Shown here in pieces: positions 63,265-64,000 of a stretch of DNA of 64,000 nt. The position numbers and the translations under genes are program-made. The notes beneath the pieces were generated by a model. It saw only the letters and a program-made list of their open reading frames with translations, did no database searches and was not told where the DNA came from. Source of the DNA: BOG-933 sp037132135. GTDB taxonomy: Bacteria > Pseudomonadota > Alphaproteobacteria > Azospirillales > Azospirillaceae. The stretch is from the NCBI GenBank assembly GCA_037132135.1, contig JBAXPR010000006.1:10596-74595 (forward strand). Reading direction: 5' to 3'. Positions within the stretch are counted from its first letter, which is position 1; every line of letters begins with the position of its first letter.

Positions 63265-64000
63265 ATGAGTGAAACTCAAGAAATTCAGCGGACATTAGGC
63301 GAGAAGGCGGCGCGCCAGCTTGCCAATGCCACAAAGACACCGGCTCAATGGGGTGGCATCACGCCGCGCTGGCTGGTGTCCTTTTTGCCCTGGGTTCCGG
63401 TCGAGGCCGGCATCTACCGGCTCAACCGGGTCAAGGAATCCACCCGCGACGACGTCGAATGCAGTCCCGGCGCTGCCGAGGATCTGCCGGAGACCTTCGT
63501 CGATTACGAGGACACCCCGCGCGAGTACGCCCTCAACGCCGTGACGACGGTGCTGGACGTCCAGACCCGGGTTTCCGACCTCTACAACCAGCCCTACGAC
63601 CAGATCCGCGAGCAGCTCCGGCTGCTGATCGAGAAGGTCAAGGAGCGGCAGGAAAACGAGCTGGTCAACAACCCGGTCTACGGCCTGCTGCCCAACGCCG
63701 TGCCGACCCAGCGCATCCGCACCCTCGGCGGCCCGCCCACCCCCCACGACCTCGACGAGTTGCTGACCAAGGTATGGAAGGAACCCGCTTTCTTCCTGGC
63801 CCACCCGCGCGCCATCGCCGCCTTCGGCCGCGAATGCACCAAGCGCGGCGTGCCGCCGCCCACCGTGACTCTCTTTGGCAATCCCTTCCTGACCTGGCGC
63901 GGCATTCCGCTGGTGCCCACCGACAAGCTGGCGGTCGGTGCCGACGGCAAGACCAACATCCTGCTGCTGCGCACCGGCGAGAAGAAGCAGGGCGTGATCG
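63265..64000 (+). CDS. srpI: Family 2A encapsulin shell protein SrpI, partial (cut by window edge)
   Basis: The first 245 residues are present; the frame is still open at 64000. The N-terminal LANATKT then TPRWLVSFLPWVPVEAGIYR, TFVDYEDTPREY and VLDVQTRVSDLY match my memory of cyanobacterial SrpI closely. So do the later blocks QIREQLRLLIEKVKERQE, WKEPAFFLAHPRAIAAFGRE and FLTWRGIPLVPTDKL. Family 2A encapsulins form icosahedral shells that package cysteine desulfurase, so a cargo gene is expected just beyond the window. The upstream sulfate importer and rhodanese fit a sulfur role. Confidence 0.93.
   Translation, partial: MSETQEIQRTLGEKAARQLANATKTPAQWGGITPRWLVSFLPWVPVEAGIYRLNRVKESTRDDVECSPGAAEDLPETFVDYEDTPREYALNAVTTVLDVQTRVSDLYNQPYDQIREQLRLLIEKVKERQENELVNNPVYGLLPNAVPTQRIRTLGGPPTPHDLDELLTKVWKEPAFFLAHPRAIAAFGRECTKRGVPPPTVTLFGNPFLTWRGIPLVPTDKLAVGADGKTNILLLRTGEKKQGVI

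Overview
The window is about 70% GC, densely packed and mostly chromosomal housekeeping. The organism is most likely an alphaproteobacterium of the Rhodospirillales type. Support comes from the divergent crotonyl-CoA carboxylase/reductase and ethylmalonyl-CoA mutase genes (ethylmalonyl-CoA pathway), the large alphaproteobacterial-style PstC and PstA, the aspartate-rich HemB metal site, a folate-dependent TrmFO, and abundant chemotaxis and two-component proteins. I cannot name the genus from sequence alone.

Layout. 1-2.5 kb: the tail of a divergent chemotaxis-receptor-like protein, then overlapping panB-panC (pantothenate). 2.8-7.9 kb: four tandem genes for exported, membrane-spanning paralogs (five copies of one two-cysteine domain), followed by a two-gene ABC transporter; I do not recognise this family. 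7.9-9.7 kb: a degenerate secreted nuclease homolog, three small unknown genes, and tRNA-Ala(CGC) with a visible promoter and terminator. 9.7-11.7 kb: an AT-richer, probably acquired GT61 glycosyltransferase. 11.9-18.1 kb: DUF484 protein, transaldolase, priA, pth, rplY, prs. 18.5-22.2 kb: a chemoreceptor with a C-terminal PilZ domain, DUF486 protein, SprA-type metalloprotease, DsrE-like protein. 22.2-28.4 kb: a complete pstSCAB-phoU-phoB operon behind a clear Pho box, without phoR. 28.5-37.3 kb: CBS protein, two unknown proteins and gltBD. 37.3-37.8 kb: a gene-poor stretch with an orphan terminator. 37.8-41.3 kb: ccr and ecm, divergent. 41.3-52.2 kb: zinc-ribbon/kinase/pentapeptide-repeat protein, hemB, sulfite-oxidase-like enzyme plus sensor kinase, trmFO, a small membrane protein, murI, a MORN protein, cysQ and thpR. 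52.6-58.5 kb: acyl-CoA dehydrogenase, a small protein and a large hybrid kinase. 58.6-64 kb: sulfate importer sbp-cysT-cysW-cysA, a rhodanese, and the start of a family 2A encapsulin shell gene (srpI) cut by the window edge.

The two most interesting systems are the tandem two-cysteine membrane-protein family with its ABC transporter (2.8-7.9 kb), which I cannot assign to any described system, and the sulfate-import/rhodanese/encapsulin cluster at the right edge. In the second, sulfur uptake and a sulfur-handling protein nanocompartment appear to be genetically linked behind one promoter region rich in inverted repeats.

All coordinates and translations were read by eye. No database search, alignment or folding program was run, so family names rest on recognised motifs.
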